DNA of 43,597 bases from NCBI GenBank assembly GCA_964466455.1, contig CAYXNL010000016.1, positions 1 to 43,597 of the forward strand, read 5' to 3'. The translations under genes and the position numbers were made by a program. Of this stretch, positions 15,887 to 24,326 are shown piece by piece (the first letter of the stretch is position 1; each line of letters opens with the position of its first letter). Source of the DNA: S010-25 sp964466455 (lineage in GTDB: Bacteria; Pseudomonadota; Gammaproteobacteria; SZUA-229). Under the pieces are notes generated by a model. That model was not told the DNA's origin, did no database searches, and saw only the letters and a program-made list of their open reading frames with translations.

Positions 15887-17020
15887 TTGACCAAAGCCAT
15901 ATTAGTGCTCGAAAATGGTAGCCTGTTTTCTGGCAAGTCTATTGGCGTTTGTGGTGAAACGGTCGGTGAAGTAGTTTTTAATACGGCAATGACGGGATAT
16001 CAGGAAATTCTGACCGATCCGTCTTATTCCCACCAGATTGTTACATTGACCTGTCCGCATATTGGTAATGTTGGTACAAATGAAGCTGATAGTGAGTCGG
16101 CAGCGGTTCATGCCAGTGGTCTGGTTATTCGTGATGCCTCTATGCTAATGAGTAACTGGCGTGGACAGCAAAGTTTGCAGGACTATCTGATAATGAACCG
16201 GGTGGTTGCGATTGCCGGTATTGATACCCGCCGTTTAACCCGGATATTGCGTAATGAAGGGGCAATGGGAGGCTGTATTGTTTGTGGCGACATCAAGGTG
16301 GATGATGCGCTGCAAAAAGCCAGAGGTTTTGCCGGACTCAAGGGGATGGATCTGGCGCAGGTGGTAACGACTGGCAGCCAGTATAACTGGGCGGAAAGTG
16401 TCTGGGACCTGGATACCAGCCAGTCTGTTCCAGTAGAGGCTTTACCACGTTACCATGTGGTTGCTTATGATTATGGTATTAAGCGCAATATTTTACGGAT
16501 GCTGGTTGCACGTGGTTGTCGCGTAACCGTTGTCCCGGCAAAAACTCCGGCAGAAGACGTACTGGCAATGCAACCAGACGGGGTGTTTCTCTCTAACGGG
16601 CCGGGTGATCCACAGCCCTGTGATTATGCTATTACGGCAATCCGGCAGATTCTTCAAACAGACCTGCCGGTATTTGGTATCTGCCTCGGTCATCAATTAC
16701 TGGCACTGGCCTGTGGTGCAAACACGATGAAGATGAAATTCGGTCATCATGGTGCCAACCATCCGGTACAGGATTTAACCAGCGAGAAGGTAATGATAAC
16801 CAGCCAGAACCACGGCTTTGCCGTGGATGAAAGCAGCCTGCCGACTAATTTACGCGCCACGCACCGTTCTCTTTTCGATGGTTCACTACAGGGTATACAC
16901 CGCACCGATAAACCGGCATTTGGTTTTCAGGGTCACCCTGAAGCCAGTCCCGGACCGCATGACATAGCGCCGGTGTTTGATCACTTTATTGAGTTGATGA
17001 GTCAGAAGATTAAAGCCTGA
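15887..17020 (+). CDS. carA: Carbamoyl-phosphate synthase small (glutaminase) subunit
   Basis: Hydrolyses glutamine and passes ammonia to CarB for carbamoyl phosphate, feeding arginine and pyrimidine synthesis. The N-terminal CarA domain (FNTAMTGYQEILTDPSY) is followed by a class I amidotransferase domain with nucleophile Cys266 (FGICLGHQ) and the His350/Glu352 pair (GHPEASPGP). It is 377 residues long, as expected. The start codon is TTG at 15887, with a strong TAGGAGG five bases upstream; the peptide MTKAILVLENG fits the family start. Between it and carB lie 232 bp that contain a decayed GxxExxY gene with flanking inverted repeats, unusual for a pair that is often tightly linked. Confidence 0.97.
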   Translation: MTKAILVLENGSLFSGKSIGVCGETVGEVVFNTAMTGYQEILTDPSYSHQIVTLTCPHIGNVGTNEADSESAAVHASGLVIRDASMLMSNWRGQQSLQDYLIMNRVVAIAGIDTRRLTRILRNEGAMGGCIVCGDIKVDDALQKARGFAGLKGMDLAQVVTTGSQYNWAESVWDLDTSQSVPVEALPRYHVVAYDYGIKRNILRMLVARGCRVTVVPAKTPAEDVLAMQPDGVFLSNGPGDPQPCDYAITAIRQILQTDLPVFGICLGHQLLALACGANTMKMKFGHHGANHPVQDLTSEKVMITSQNHGFAVDESSLPTNLRATHRSLFDGSLQGIHRTDKPAFGFQGHPEASPGPHDIAPVFDHFIELMSQKIKA

Positions 17021-17026
17021 TTGAGT

Positions 17027-17218
17027 CCGCGAAGGACGCGAAAAAAGCAAAAAATTTGTATTGTAAAAGCAGGGAGGTTTTATGTCTGATTCAAAAAGAT
17101 TGAGTGAGCAGGTTATTGGTTGTGCTCAAAATGTAGGTTGTGAGCTGGGTAATGGTTTTCTGGACGTATAATGAAACAAGTAATATATAACTTTTTGCGC
17201 TTTTTGCGTTCTTTGCGG
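17027..17218. repeat. Inverted repeats flanking a gene remnant between carA and carB
   Basis: The left end reads CCGCGAAGGACGCG then AAAAAAGCAAAAAA (17027-17054). The right end, reverse-complemented (17218 back to about 17187), reads CCGCAAAGAACGCAAAAAGC then GCAAAAAG. The two are imperfect inverted copies of roughly 30 bp. Together with the enclosed remnant they form a small unit of about 190 bp. Related motifs occur at 7558-7675 and near 21382. Confidence 0.6.
17082..17171 (+). pseudogene. Truncated GxxExxY-family protein remnant
   Basis: A 29-codon ORF with a strong AGGGAGG (17071-17077) upstream of its ATG. The peptide includes LSEQVIGCAQNVGCELGNGF, which resembles the N-terminus of GxxExxY proteins (small proteins assigned to a PD-(D/E)XK-like family, usually about 120-130 residues, beginning with an LSxKVIGxAIEVHxxLGPGFLE pattern). 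The frame stops after GFLDV, where the family has its ExxY motif. Removing a single A at the stop would read on into TAT GAA (Tyr-Glu) before another stop. The remaining 75 percent of the gene is absent. It is not expected to be functional. Confidence 0.6.
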
Positions 17219-17252
17219 CTAAACCGCTTTTATCTGTGAAAATAATAGACTT

Positions 17253-20200
17253 ATGCCTAAAAGACAGGATATAAAAAGTGTATTAATCATCGGTGCGGGG
17301 CCGATTGTTATTGGTCAGGCCTGTGAGTTTGATTACTCCGGTGTGCAGGCGTGTAAGGCATTACGGGAAGAAGGTATACGGGTTATTCTGGTCAATTCCA
17401 ACCCGGCAACCATTATGACCGACCCGGAAATGGCTGATGCTACCTATATTGAACCCATTACCTGGCAGACACTGGAAGCGGTTATCGCGAAAGAAAAACC
17501 TGATGCGCTGTTACCCACTATGGGCGGACAGACAGCACTCAACTGTGCGCTGGATCTAGATCGTGAAGGCGTGCTGGAAAAGTATAATGTAGAAATGATT
17601 GGTGCCAGCAAGGATGCGATTGATATGGCAGAAGATCGTGAGCGGTTTCAAAATGCTATGCTGGAACTGGGGCTGGATATGCCACGGGCAGCTATTGCGC
17701 ACAGTGTGGAAGAGGCCTACCAGGTGCAGTCTCAGGTGGGTTATCCGACCATTATCCGTCCTTCTTTTACCATGGGTGGCAGTGGCGGGGGCATCGCCTA
17801 TAACCGTGATGAATTTGATGAAATCTGCCGTCGTGGGCTGGATTTATCTCCGGTGAATGAATTACTGGTGGAAGAATCGATTACCGGCTGGAAAGAATAC
17901 GAAATGGAGGTAGTGCGTGATAAAAATGACAACTGCATCATTATCTGTTCGATTGAAAATCTTGACCCGATGGGCATTCACACCGGTGATTCGATTACCG
18001 TCGCACCGGCGCAAACCTTAACCGATAAAGAATATCAGCGTATGCGTGATGCGTCGATTGCGGTACTGCGTAAAATTGGCGTGGAAACAGGTGGTTCCAA
18101 TGTGCAATTTTCGGTGAACCCCGAAGATGGACGGATGACGATTATTGAAATGAACCCGCGGGTTTCACGTTCATCCGCGCTGGCATCGAAAGCCACGGGT
18201 TTTCCGATCGCAAAAATTGCGGCCAAGCTGGCCATTGGTTACACCCTGGATGAATTACAGAATGAAATTACCGGTGGTATGACACCGGCATCCTTTGAAC
18301 CGACGATTGATTACGTCGTTACCAAAATTCCACGCTTCACCTTTGAAAAATTTCCGCAGGCAGAAAACCGTCTGACTACGCAGATGAAGTCGGTCGGTGA
18401 GGTCATGGCAATCGGGCGTACTTTCCAGGAATCATTGCAAAAAGCCATGCGTGGGCTGGAAGTAGATATTGACGGATTTACACCCATTTTAAATCCCGAT
18501 ATGCCGGAAGAGAGTATTGAATCATTTCTCAATCAGGAGCTTACTCTGCCCGGGGCAGACCGACTGTTGTATGTGGGGGAAGCTATGCGCCGGGGGTACA
18601 GCGTTGAGCGGTTGTTTGATCTGACCAAAATTGACCCGTGGTTTCTGGTACAGATCGAAGATATTATTCAGCACGAAATAGCCCTTGGCGGGCGGGTGTT
18701 AACCGATCTGGATAAAGAGGAACTGCGTGAGTTAAAACGCAAGGGCTTCGCCGATAGCCGTCTTGCCGGGCTATTGAATGTGTCCGTTGATACCGTGCGT
18801 GCCAGACGTCATGATTTAAATATTCGACCGGTATATAAACGTGTAGACACCTGCGCGGCTGAATTTTCCACATCCACCGCTTATATGTATTCTACTTATG
18901 AAGAAGAATGTGAAGCGCAGCCAACCGATCGGGAAAAAATTGTTGTCCTCGGCGGCGGGCCGAACCGCATTGGTCAGGGGATTGAATTTGATTATTGCTG
19001 TGTGCATGCCGCTTTTGCGATGCGCGAAGATGGTTATGAGACCATTATGATTAACTGTAATCCGGAAACCGTATCGACCGATTACGATACCTCGGATCGG
19101 CTGTATTTTGAGCCATTAACCCTGGAAGATGTGCTTGAAGTAATGGAAAAAGAAAATCCGAAGGGGGTTATCGTGCAGTATGGCGGGCAGACACCGTTGA
19201 AACTGGCACGTGAACTGGAGGCCGCTGGTGTGCCGGTTATCGGCACGACACCGGATTGTATTGATCTGGCGGAAGATCGAGAACGCTTTCAGCAACTGGT
19301 GAATGAACTGGGGCTGAAACAACCGCCTAATCGTCTGGCACGTTCTGTTGACGAAGCGGTTGCAGGGGCGCAGGCAATCGGTTTCCCGCTGGTGGTACGT
19401 CCTTCCTATGTACTCGGCGGTCGGGCGATGGAAATTGTCTATAACGAGGCTGATCTTAAATTTTATATGGAGACAGCAGTCAGTGTTTCCAATGATGCAC
19501 CTGTCTTGCTGGATCGCTTTCTCGATGATGCGGTCGAGGTTGATGTAGATGCTATCTGTGACGGCCGCGATGTGTTGATTGGCAGCATTATGGAACATAT
19601 TGAGCAGGCAGGTGTGCATTCCGGTGATTCCGCCTGTTCTCTGCCGCCGTATTCGCTTTCAGCCATGGTACAGGATCAGTTGCGTGAGCAGACCCGCCAA
19701 CTGGCGCTCAGGCTGGGTGTGGTCGGGTTGATGAATATCCAGTTTGCGATCCAGTTTGGTGAACAGGGGCCGAGCATCTATCTCCTGGAGGTAAATCCGC
19801 GAGCCTCAAGAACCGTTCCTTTTGTATCAAAGGCAACCGGTGTTCCGCTGGCAAAAATTGCTGCGCGCTGTATGGCCGGGCAGTCACTTGCAATGCAGGG
19901 TAGAACAGAAGAAAAAATTCCGTCACGGTTTGCTGTCAAGGAATCCGTCTTTCCGTTTGTAAAATTTCCTGGGGTCGATCCTTTGCTCGGACCCGAGATG
20001 AAATCTACCGGTGAAGTGATGGGCATAGGTGAAAATTTTGCAATGGCCTATGCCAAAGCCCAGTCAGGTGCGGGGATGATACTGCCAACAAAAGGCCGGG
20101 TGTTTATCAGTGTGCGTGAGCGTGACAGAGAACATGCTGTAACGCTGGGTCGTGATCTGGCTGCAAAAGGGTTTGAGCTGGTGGCGACAAAAGGTACTGG

Positions 20201-20513
20201 TAGTACGTTACAGGCGGCAGGAGTAGACTGTCGACTGGTTAATAAAGTTTATGAAGGTCGTCCGCATATTGTGGATATGATCAAGAATGATGAAATTGCG
20301 CTGATTATTAATACCACAGAAGGCAAACAGGCAATTTCTGATTCCTATACAATACGGTCATCAGCATTACAGCATAAAGTCAGTTATACCACGACAATGG
20401 CCGGGGCCAGTGCCACTGTCAGAGCGTTAGACTACCTGAATGTGGATACCATTACCCGGTTACAGGACGGGGTATCGTACAATAAAAATAGCGATACCGC
20501 ATGTATTAAGTGA
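17253..20513 (+). CDS. carB: Carbamoyl-phosphate synthase large subunit
   Basis: Large subunit of carbamoyl-phosphate synthase, with two ATP-grasp halves that phosphorylate bicarbonate and carbamate. The 1086 residues compare with 1073 in E. coli. The first half opens with SVLIIGAGPIVIGQACEFDYSG, the second with VVLGGGPNRIGQGIEFDYCC. Each half has its ATP-grasp lid (IIRPSFTMGGSGGGIAYN and VVRPSYVLGGRAMEIVY) and metal site (EMNPRVSRSSALASKATG and EVNPRASRTVPFVSKATG). The C-terminal allosteric MGS-like domain begins near GRVFISVRERD. The ATG at 17253 gives the family start MPKRQDIKSVLIIGAG. No Shine-Dalgarno stands out, and the upstream sequence derives from the repeat unit, so local translation control may differ from the usual carAB arrangement. 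Confidence 0.98.
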   Translation: MPKRQDIKSVLIIGAGPIVIGQACEFDYSGVQACKALREEGIRVILVNSNPATIMTDPEMADATYIEPITWQTLEAVIAKEKPDALLPTMGGQTALNCALDLDREGVLEKYNVEMIGASKDAIDMAEDRERFQNAMLELGLDMPRAAIAHSVEEAYQVQSQVGYPTIIRPSFTMGGSGGGIAYNRDEFDEICRRGLDLSPVNELLVEESITGWKEYEMEVVRDKNDNCIIICSIENLDPMGIHTGDSITVAPAQTLTDKEYQRMRDASIAVLRKIGVETGGSNVQFSVNPEDGRMTIIEMNPRVSRSSALASKATGFPIAKIAAKLAIGYTLDELQNEITGGMTPASFEPTIDYVVTKIPRFTFEKFPQAENRLTTQMKSVGEVMAIGRTFQESLQKAMRGLEVDIDGFTPILNPDMPEESIESFLNQELTLPGADRLLYVGEAMRRGYSVERLFDLTKIDPWFLVQIEDIIQHEIALGGRVLTDLDKEELRELKRKGFADSRLAGLLNVSVDTVRARRHDLNIRPVYKRVDTCAAEFSTSTAYMYSTYEEECEAQPTDREKIVVLGGGPNRIGQGIEFDYCCVHAAFAMREDGYETIMINCNPETVSTDYDTSDRLYFEPLTLEDVLEVMEKENPKGVIVQYGGQTPLKLARELEAAGVPVIGTTPDCIDLAEDRERFQQLVNELGLKQPPNRLARSVDEAVAGAQAIGFPLVVRPSYVLGGRAMEIVYNEADLKFYMETAVSVSNDAPVLLDRFLDDAVEVDVDAICDGRDVLIGSIMEHIEQAGVHSGDSACSLPPYSLSAMVQDQLREQTRQLALRLGVVGLMNIQFAIQFGEQGPSIYLLEVNPRASRTVPFVSKATGVPLAKIAARCMAGQSLAMQGRTEEKIPSRFAVKESVFPFVKFPGVDPLLGPEMKSTGEVMGIGENFAMAYAKAQSGAGMILPTKGRVFISVRERDREHAVTLGRDLAAKGFELVATKGTGSTLQAAGVDCRLVNKVYEGRPHIVDMIKNDEIALIINTTEGKQAISDSYTIRSSALQHKVSYTTTMAGASATVRALDYLNVDTITRLQDGVSYNKNSDTACIK

Positions 20514-20556
20514 TAGCACATAAATATTATAGTATTTACAACGAGGTTATATCAGG

Positions 20557-21033
20557 GTGAACAAAGTACCCATTACTGTTAAAGGCGCAAAAAAGCTTCA
20601 GGACGAATTGCAACAGCTAAAAATAGTTGAACGTCCCAGTGTGATTGAAGCGATTGCCACTGCGCGCGCGCATGGTGATCTGAAAGAAAATGCGGAATAT
20701 CATGCTGCGCGGGAACAGCAGGGCTTTATAGAGGGACGTATCAAGGATATTGAAGCCAAGCTCAGTAATGCAACCATTATTGACATCACTACCTTGAAAA
20801 ATACAGGTAAAGTTGTTTTTGGTACCACGCTGGTAGTTGCTGACGAAGAAATCGGTGATGAAGTTACTTATCAGATTGTGGGTGATGATGAAGCCGATAT
20901 TAAACAGAACATGATTTCAATTAGTTCCCCGATTGCCCGTGCCCTGATTGGTAAGCAGCAAGGCGATATTGTCGAGGTAAAAACCCCGGGTGGTGTGCGT
21001 GAATTGGAAATTGTTGAAGTAAAATATATATAG
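20557..21033 (+). CDS. greA: Transcription elongation factor GreA
   Basis: Binds the RNA polymerase secondary channel and stimulates cleavage of backtracked RNA. The 158 residues equal the E. coli length. The N-terminal antiparallel coiled coil carries the acidic tip GDLKENAEYHAAREQQ, and the C-terminal FKBP-like domain contains SPIARALIGKQQGDIVEV. The start is GTG at 20557 (MNKVPITVKGAKKL), with ACGAGGT about a dozen bases upstream. It lies 43 bp after carB in the common proteobacterial carAB-greA order. Confidence 0.97.
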   Translation: MNKVPITVKGAKKLQDELQQLKIVERPSVIEAIATARAHGDLKENAEYHAAREQQGFIEGRIKDIEAKLSNATIIDITTLKNTGKVVFGTTLVVADEEIGDEVTYQIVGDDEADIKQNMISISSPIARALIGKQQGDIVEVKTPGGVRELEIVEVKYI

Positions 21034-21036
21034 AAT

Positions 21037-21333
21037 ATGTTATTAACTAAAAAACAAATTAAATTCCTGCGCACAAAGTGTCATGAGCTAAAACCGGTTA
21101 TTCTACTGGGGCAGAAAGGGTTAACCGATGAAGTGTATAACGAGCTTGATATTGCCCTGAATCATCATGAACTGGTGAAAATTAAACTCTCTGTTGCCGA
21201 CCGCGATCAGCGTTATCAGATGGCGGCAGAAATCTGTGATAAAACAGGTGCAGAAGAGGTTCAGTCCATTGGTAAGATGTTATCGGTATATCGGGTAAAT
21301 CCTGACGATGCGATTATTAAGCTACCGAATTAA
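21037..21333 (+). CDS. yhbY: Ribosome-assembly RNA-binding protein YhbY (CRM domain)
   Basis: Single CRS1/YhbY (CRM) domain protein that associates with pre-50S particles. It has 98 residues, the usual size, and shows the LRTKCHELKPVILLGQKGLTDEV sequence with the GxxG-type loop (GQKG). HHELVKIKLSV and the C-terminal GKMLSVYRVN also match the family. It starts three bases after the greA stop with no separate ribosome binding site, so translation is probably coupled. Confidence 0.94.
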   Translation: MLLTKKQIKFLRTKCHELKPVILLGQKGLTDEVYNELDIALNHHELVKIKLSVADRDQRYQMAAEICDKTGAEEVQSIGKMLSVYRVNPDDAIIKLPN

Positions 21334-21560
21334 TCATCGAAAGATAAAAAGTCAAAAGACAAAAAATTGAAAGACAAAAATGGGCTGTAAAGAACGCAAA
21401 AAAAACGCAAATATTTCAGTAATATCTGCCATTGCAGGGATGAATTTATTGCATGAAGTATCTCCCTGTTGAGCTTTGTGTGAATAATTCACCCCACCCT
21501 TACCTGGTTTTTATCTGTGACTAACCTATCTGTGAATAGCTAAAGGTGCCCTAAAATAAC
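21334..21560. other. Gene-free spacer with degenerate repeats
   Basis: This 227-bp spacer has no credible ORF. It contains an A-rich run of GTCAAAAGACAAAA-type units (21343-21378), then GTAAAGAACGCAAAA with AAAACGCAAAT (about 21388-21411). Those are the same motifs that flank the carA-carB remnant. It also has a TTTTATCTGTGA stretch (from 21509) that recurs just before carB (from 17229). It looks like another worn copy of that repeat family. Confidence 0.4.
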
Positions 21561-22199
21561 ATGGCAAAAAGCAAAAGCAGTAAAGGCTGGTTAAAAGAGC
21601 ATTTTAAGGATGAGTTTGTCCAGCGTTGCCAGCAGGATGGTTATCGTTCCCGTGCGATCTATAAGCTGATTGAAATTGATAAAAAAGATCATCTGATTCA
21701 ATCGGGCATGACGGTTATTGATCTTGGTGCAGCACCCGGGGGCTGGTCGGAGTATGCGGTAAAGAAAGTCGGGTCACAGGGGAAACTGGTTGCCCTGGAT
21801 ATTCTGCCGATGGCACCGATAGAAGGTGTTGCATTTATTGAAGGGGATTTCAGAGAAAATAGTGTATATGAAGCGTTGATACAGATAATGGGAGATCAAC
21901 GTGCGGACCTTGTAATTTCAGATATGGCCCCCAATATTAGCGGTATGGGGTCTGTGGATATGCCCAGAGCTTATTATTTATCTGATTTGGCGCTGGATTT
22001 TTCTCGTCAGGTACTAAAACCCGGAGGGGGTTTTCTGGTCAAGTTATTTCAGGGTGAAGGTTTTGAGATATATAATAAGACATTAAGAAGCAGTTTTTCA
22101 AAGGTTATAATGCGAAAACCGCGTGCATCGCGCGCGCGCAGCAGGGAAATCTACGCACTGGCGACAGGTTTTCTGGAAACAGGCCGTAAAGTAGTGTAA
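21561..22199 (+). CDS. rlmE: 23S rRNA (uridine-2'-O-)-methyltransferase RlmE (FtsJ/RrmJ)
   Basis: Methylates the 2'-O of U2552 in the 23S rRNA A-loop during late 50S assembly. The Rossmann SAM motif is VIDLGAAPGGWSEYA. The catalytic K-D-K-E set is visible as Lys35 (YRSRAIYKL), Asp121 (ISDMAPNISG), Lys161 (FLVKLFQGEG) and Glu196 (SREIYAL), each three residues lower than E. coli K38-D124-K164-E199. Length 212 (E. coli 209). It is followed by ftsH, as in E. coli. Confidence 0.97.
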   Translation: MAKSKSSKGWLKEHFKDEFVQRCQQDGYRSRAIYKLIEIDKKDHLIQSGMTVIDLGAAPGGWSEYAVKKVGSQGKLVALDILPMAPIEGVAFIEGDFRENSVYEALIQIMGDQRADLVISDMAPNISGMGSVDMPRAYYLSDLALDFSRQVLKPGGGFLVKLFQGEGFEIYNKTLRSSFSKVIMRKPRASRARSREIYALATGFLETGRKVV

Positions 22200-22277
22200 C
22201 TTTACCGCTGTGATAAGAATGATTCTGTATGATGGTAGACCTTCATATCTATTTTTTTAAATTTGGAGCGATCAATT

Positions 22278-24221
22278 TTGAACGATCTGGCAAAAAATCT
22301 GATTTTATGGGCGGTAATAGCGGTTGTGTTGTTATCTGTGTTCAGCAATTTTAATAAAACAACAACAACGTCCAAAAAAATCCCGTATTCCAACTTTATT
22401 CAACTGGTTAAATCCGGTCAGGTAGCACAGGTCACCATTGATGGTCGTGATATCAAAGGCAAAAGGTCGGGCGGTAGTGCCTTTACCACTTATAGTCCTG
22501 AAACCAGTAATACCGCAATGGTGGGCGATTTACTGAGTAACAAGGTTGAGATTAATGGCGCGCCACCGCAGGGGCAGTCATTACTGATGACAATTTTTAT
22601 CTCCTGGTTCCCATTCCTGTTATTAATTGGTATCTGGGTTTTCTTTATGCGTCAGATGCAGGGCGGTGGCGGTGGTCGTGGAGCAATGTCTTTTGGTAAA
22701 AGCAAGGCGAGGATGCTCGGTGAAGATGATATCAAGGTAACGTTTCGTGATGTTGCTGGTGCGGAGGAAGCCAAGGACGAAGTCATCGAACTGGTTGACT
22801 TTCTCAAAGACCCTGGTAAATTCCAGAAGCTTGGCGGGCGTATTCCCAGTGGGGTATTAATGGTTGGCTCTCCGGGTACCGGTAAAACGCTGATTGCCAG
22901 AGCCATTGCCGGTGAAGCCAAAGTTCCCTTCTTTACGATCTCGGGTTCGGATTTTGTAGAGATGTTTGTTGGTGTCGGTGCCTCACGGGTACGTGACATG
23001 TTTGAAAATGCCAAGAAGCATGCCCCCTGTATTATTTTTATTGATGAAATTGATGCTGTCGGCCGTCATCGTGGCGCTGGTCTTGGCGGTGGACATGATG
23101 AGCGCGAACAGACCTTAAATCAGTTACTGGTTGAAATGGATGGTTTTGAAGGCAATGAGGGTGTCATTGTTATTGCGGCCACCAACCGCCCGGATGTGCT
23201 GGATCCGGCATTGTTGCGTCCGGGACGTTTCGATCGTCAGGTAGTGGTGCCGCTGCCGGATATTCGTGGTCGTGAACAGATTCTAAAAGTACATATCCGC
23301 AAAGTACCGGAAGCCGATGATGTAAAACCGGCTATTATCGCGCGGGGTACACCGGGTTTTTCCGGAGCGGATCTGGCTAATCTGGTGAATGAAGCGGCTT
23401 TATTTGCTGCCAAGGAAAATGCTAAAAGCGTAAACATGTCACATTTTGAACGCGCCAAGGATAAAATCATGATGGGGGCCGAACGCCGTACCATGGTGAT
23501 GTCGGAGCAGGAGAAAGAGCTGACTGCGTATCACGAGTCCGGTCATGCTATTGTTGGGCGGCTGGTGCCAGAACACGATCCGGTTTATAAAGTCAGTATT
23601 ATTCCGCGTGGTCGTGCGCTGGGTGTTACCATGTTCCTGCCCGAGGAAGATCGTTATAGCAACAGCAGGCAACTGCTGGAAAGTCAGATATCCAGTCTTT
23701 TTGGCGGGCGTATTGCCGAAGAGTTAATTTATGGAAAAGACAGTGTAACTACCGGTGCCTCGAATGATATTGAACGCGCGACAGAAATTGCACGTAATAT
23801 GGTCACCAAATGGGGGTTGTCAGAGCGTCTGGGGCCACTGGTTTATTCGGAAGATGAAGGTGAAGTATTCCTGGGACGTTCCATTACCCAACATAAAAAC
23901 ATGGGTGATGATACCGCGCGAATTATTGATGAGGAAATACGCGCGCTGATTGATCGTAATTATGAGCATGCTGAAACGTTGCTGCGCAAAAATATAGATA
24001 TCTTACATTCCATGGCAAAAGCATTAATTAAGTATGAAACTATTGATGCCGACCAGATTGATTCACTGATGGCTCGTCAGGATGTGCCTGTACCAAAAGA
24101 CTGGGTTGAGCTGGATGATAATAATGATGTGAATGGTAGTGGTAGTACCGGATCATCAGAGAAAGAAGATAAGGCAGCTAAAAAAGATGGGCCTATTGGT
24201 GGTCCGGCAGGTCAGCACTGA
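22278..24221 (+). CDS. ftsH: ATP-dependent zinc metalloprotease FtsH
   Basis: Inner-membrane AAA+ protease that removes misassembled membrane proteins and short-lived regulators. Two N-terminal transmembrane segments (about 6-25 and 96-118) flank a periplasmic domain. The AAA module has Walker A GSPGTGKT (197-204), Walker B IIFIDEID and the second region of homology ATNRPDVLDPALLRPGRFD. The protease HExxH is HESGH at 419-423. I chose TTG at 22278 (peptide MNDLAKNLILW, the family start) because TGGAG precedes it by nine bases. An in-frame TTG at 22263 would add five residues and destroy that site. Walker A has Ser where most FtsH have Pro. Length 647, with a charged Gly/Ser-rich tail. Confidence 0.97.
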   Translation: MNDLAKNLILWAVIAVVLLSVFSNFNKTTTTSKKIPYSNFIQLVKSGQVAQVTIDGRDIKGKRSGGSAFTTYSPETSNTAMVGDLLSNKVEINGAPPQGQSLLMTIFISWFPFLLLIGIWVFFMRQMQGGGGGRGAMSFGKSKARMLGEDDIKVTFRDVAGAEEAKDEVIELVDFLKDPGKFQKLGGRIPSGVLMVGSPGTGKTLIARAIAGEAKVPFFTISGSDFVEMFVGVGASRVRDMFENAKKHAPCIIFIDEIDAVGRHRGAGLGGGHDEREQTLNQLLVEMDGFEGNEGVIVIAATNRPDVLDPALLRPGRFDRQVVVPLPDIRGREQILKVHIRKVPEADDVKPAIIARGTPGFSGADLANLVNEAALFAAKENAKSVNMSHFERAKDKIMMGAERRTMVMSEQEKELTAYHESGHAIVGRLVPEHDPVYKVSIIPRGRALGVTMFLPEEDRYSNSRQLLESQISSLFGGRIAEELIYGKDSVTTGASNDIERATEIARNMVTKWGLSERLGPLVYSEDEGEVFLGRSITQHKNMGDDTARIIDEEIRALIDRNYEHAETLLRKNIDILHSMAKALIKYETIDADQIDSLMARQDVPVPKDWVELDDNNDVNGSGSTGSSEKEDKAAKKDGPIGGPAGQH

Positions 24222-24230
24222 TACTGCCGT

Positions 24231-24294
24231 AAGCTATAAGCTATAAGTCATAAGTTGCAAGTGTATGCGTTTTTATCTACGGCTGTTAACTTAT
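24231..24294. repeat. Degenerate short-repeat tract between ftsH and folP
   Basis: AAGCTATAAG, CTATAAG and TCATAAG units run in tandem (24231-24254), then AAGTTGCAAGTG (24252-24263). ATAAGTT (24250-24256) and AACTTAT (24288-24294) are inverted. The same 12-mer AAGTTGCAAGTG occurs between the RND permease and nrdG (12237-12248). No function can be assigned. Confidence 0.4.
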
Positions 24295-24326
24295 AATTTA
24301 CAGACTGTAAGGTAAACCTGTTATTT

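Noticed and set aside
15660..15890. 76-codon plus-strand ORF
   Set aside because: Runs through tRNA-Glu and its terminator, so it cannot be a normal gene.
19116..19619. 167-codon minus-strand ORF inside carB
   Set aside because: Lies wholly antisense to a strongly conserved carB region, has no family pattern or ribosome binding site, and is a shadow of coding bias.
21340..21420. CRISPR-like array in the A-rich repeats after yhbY
   Set aside because: Units are short, degenerate and lack spacers of even length; there are no cas genes in the window.
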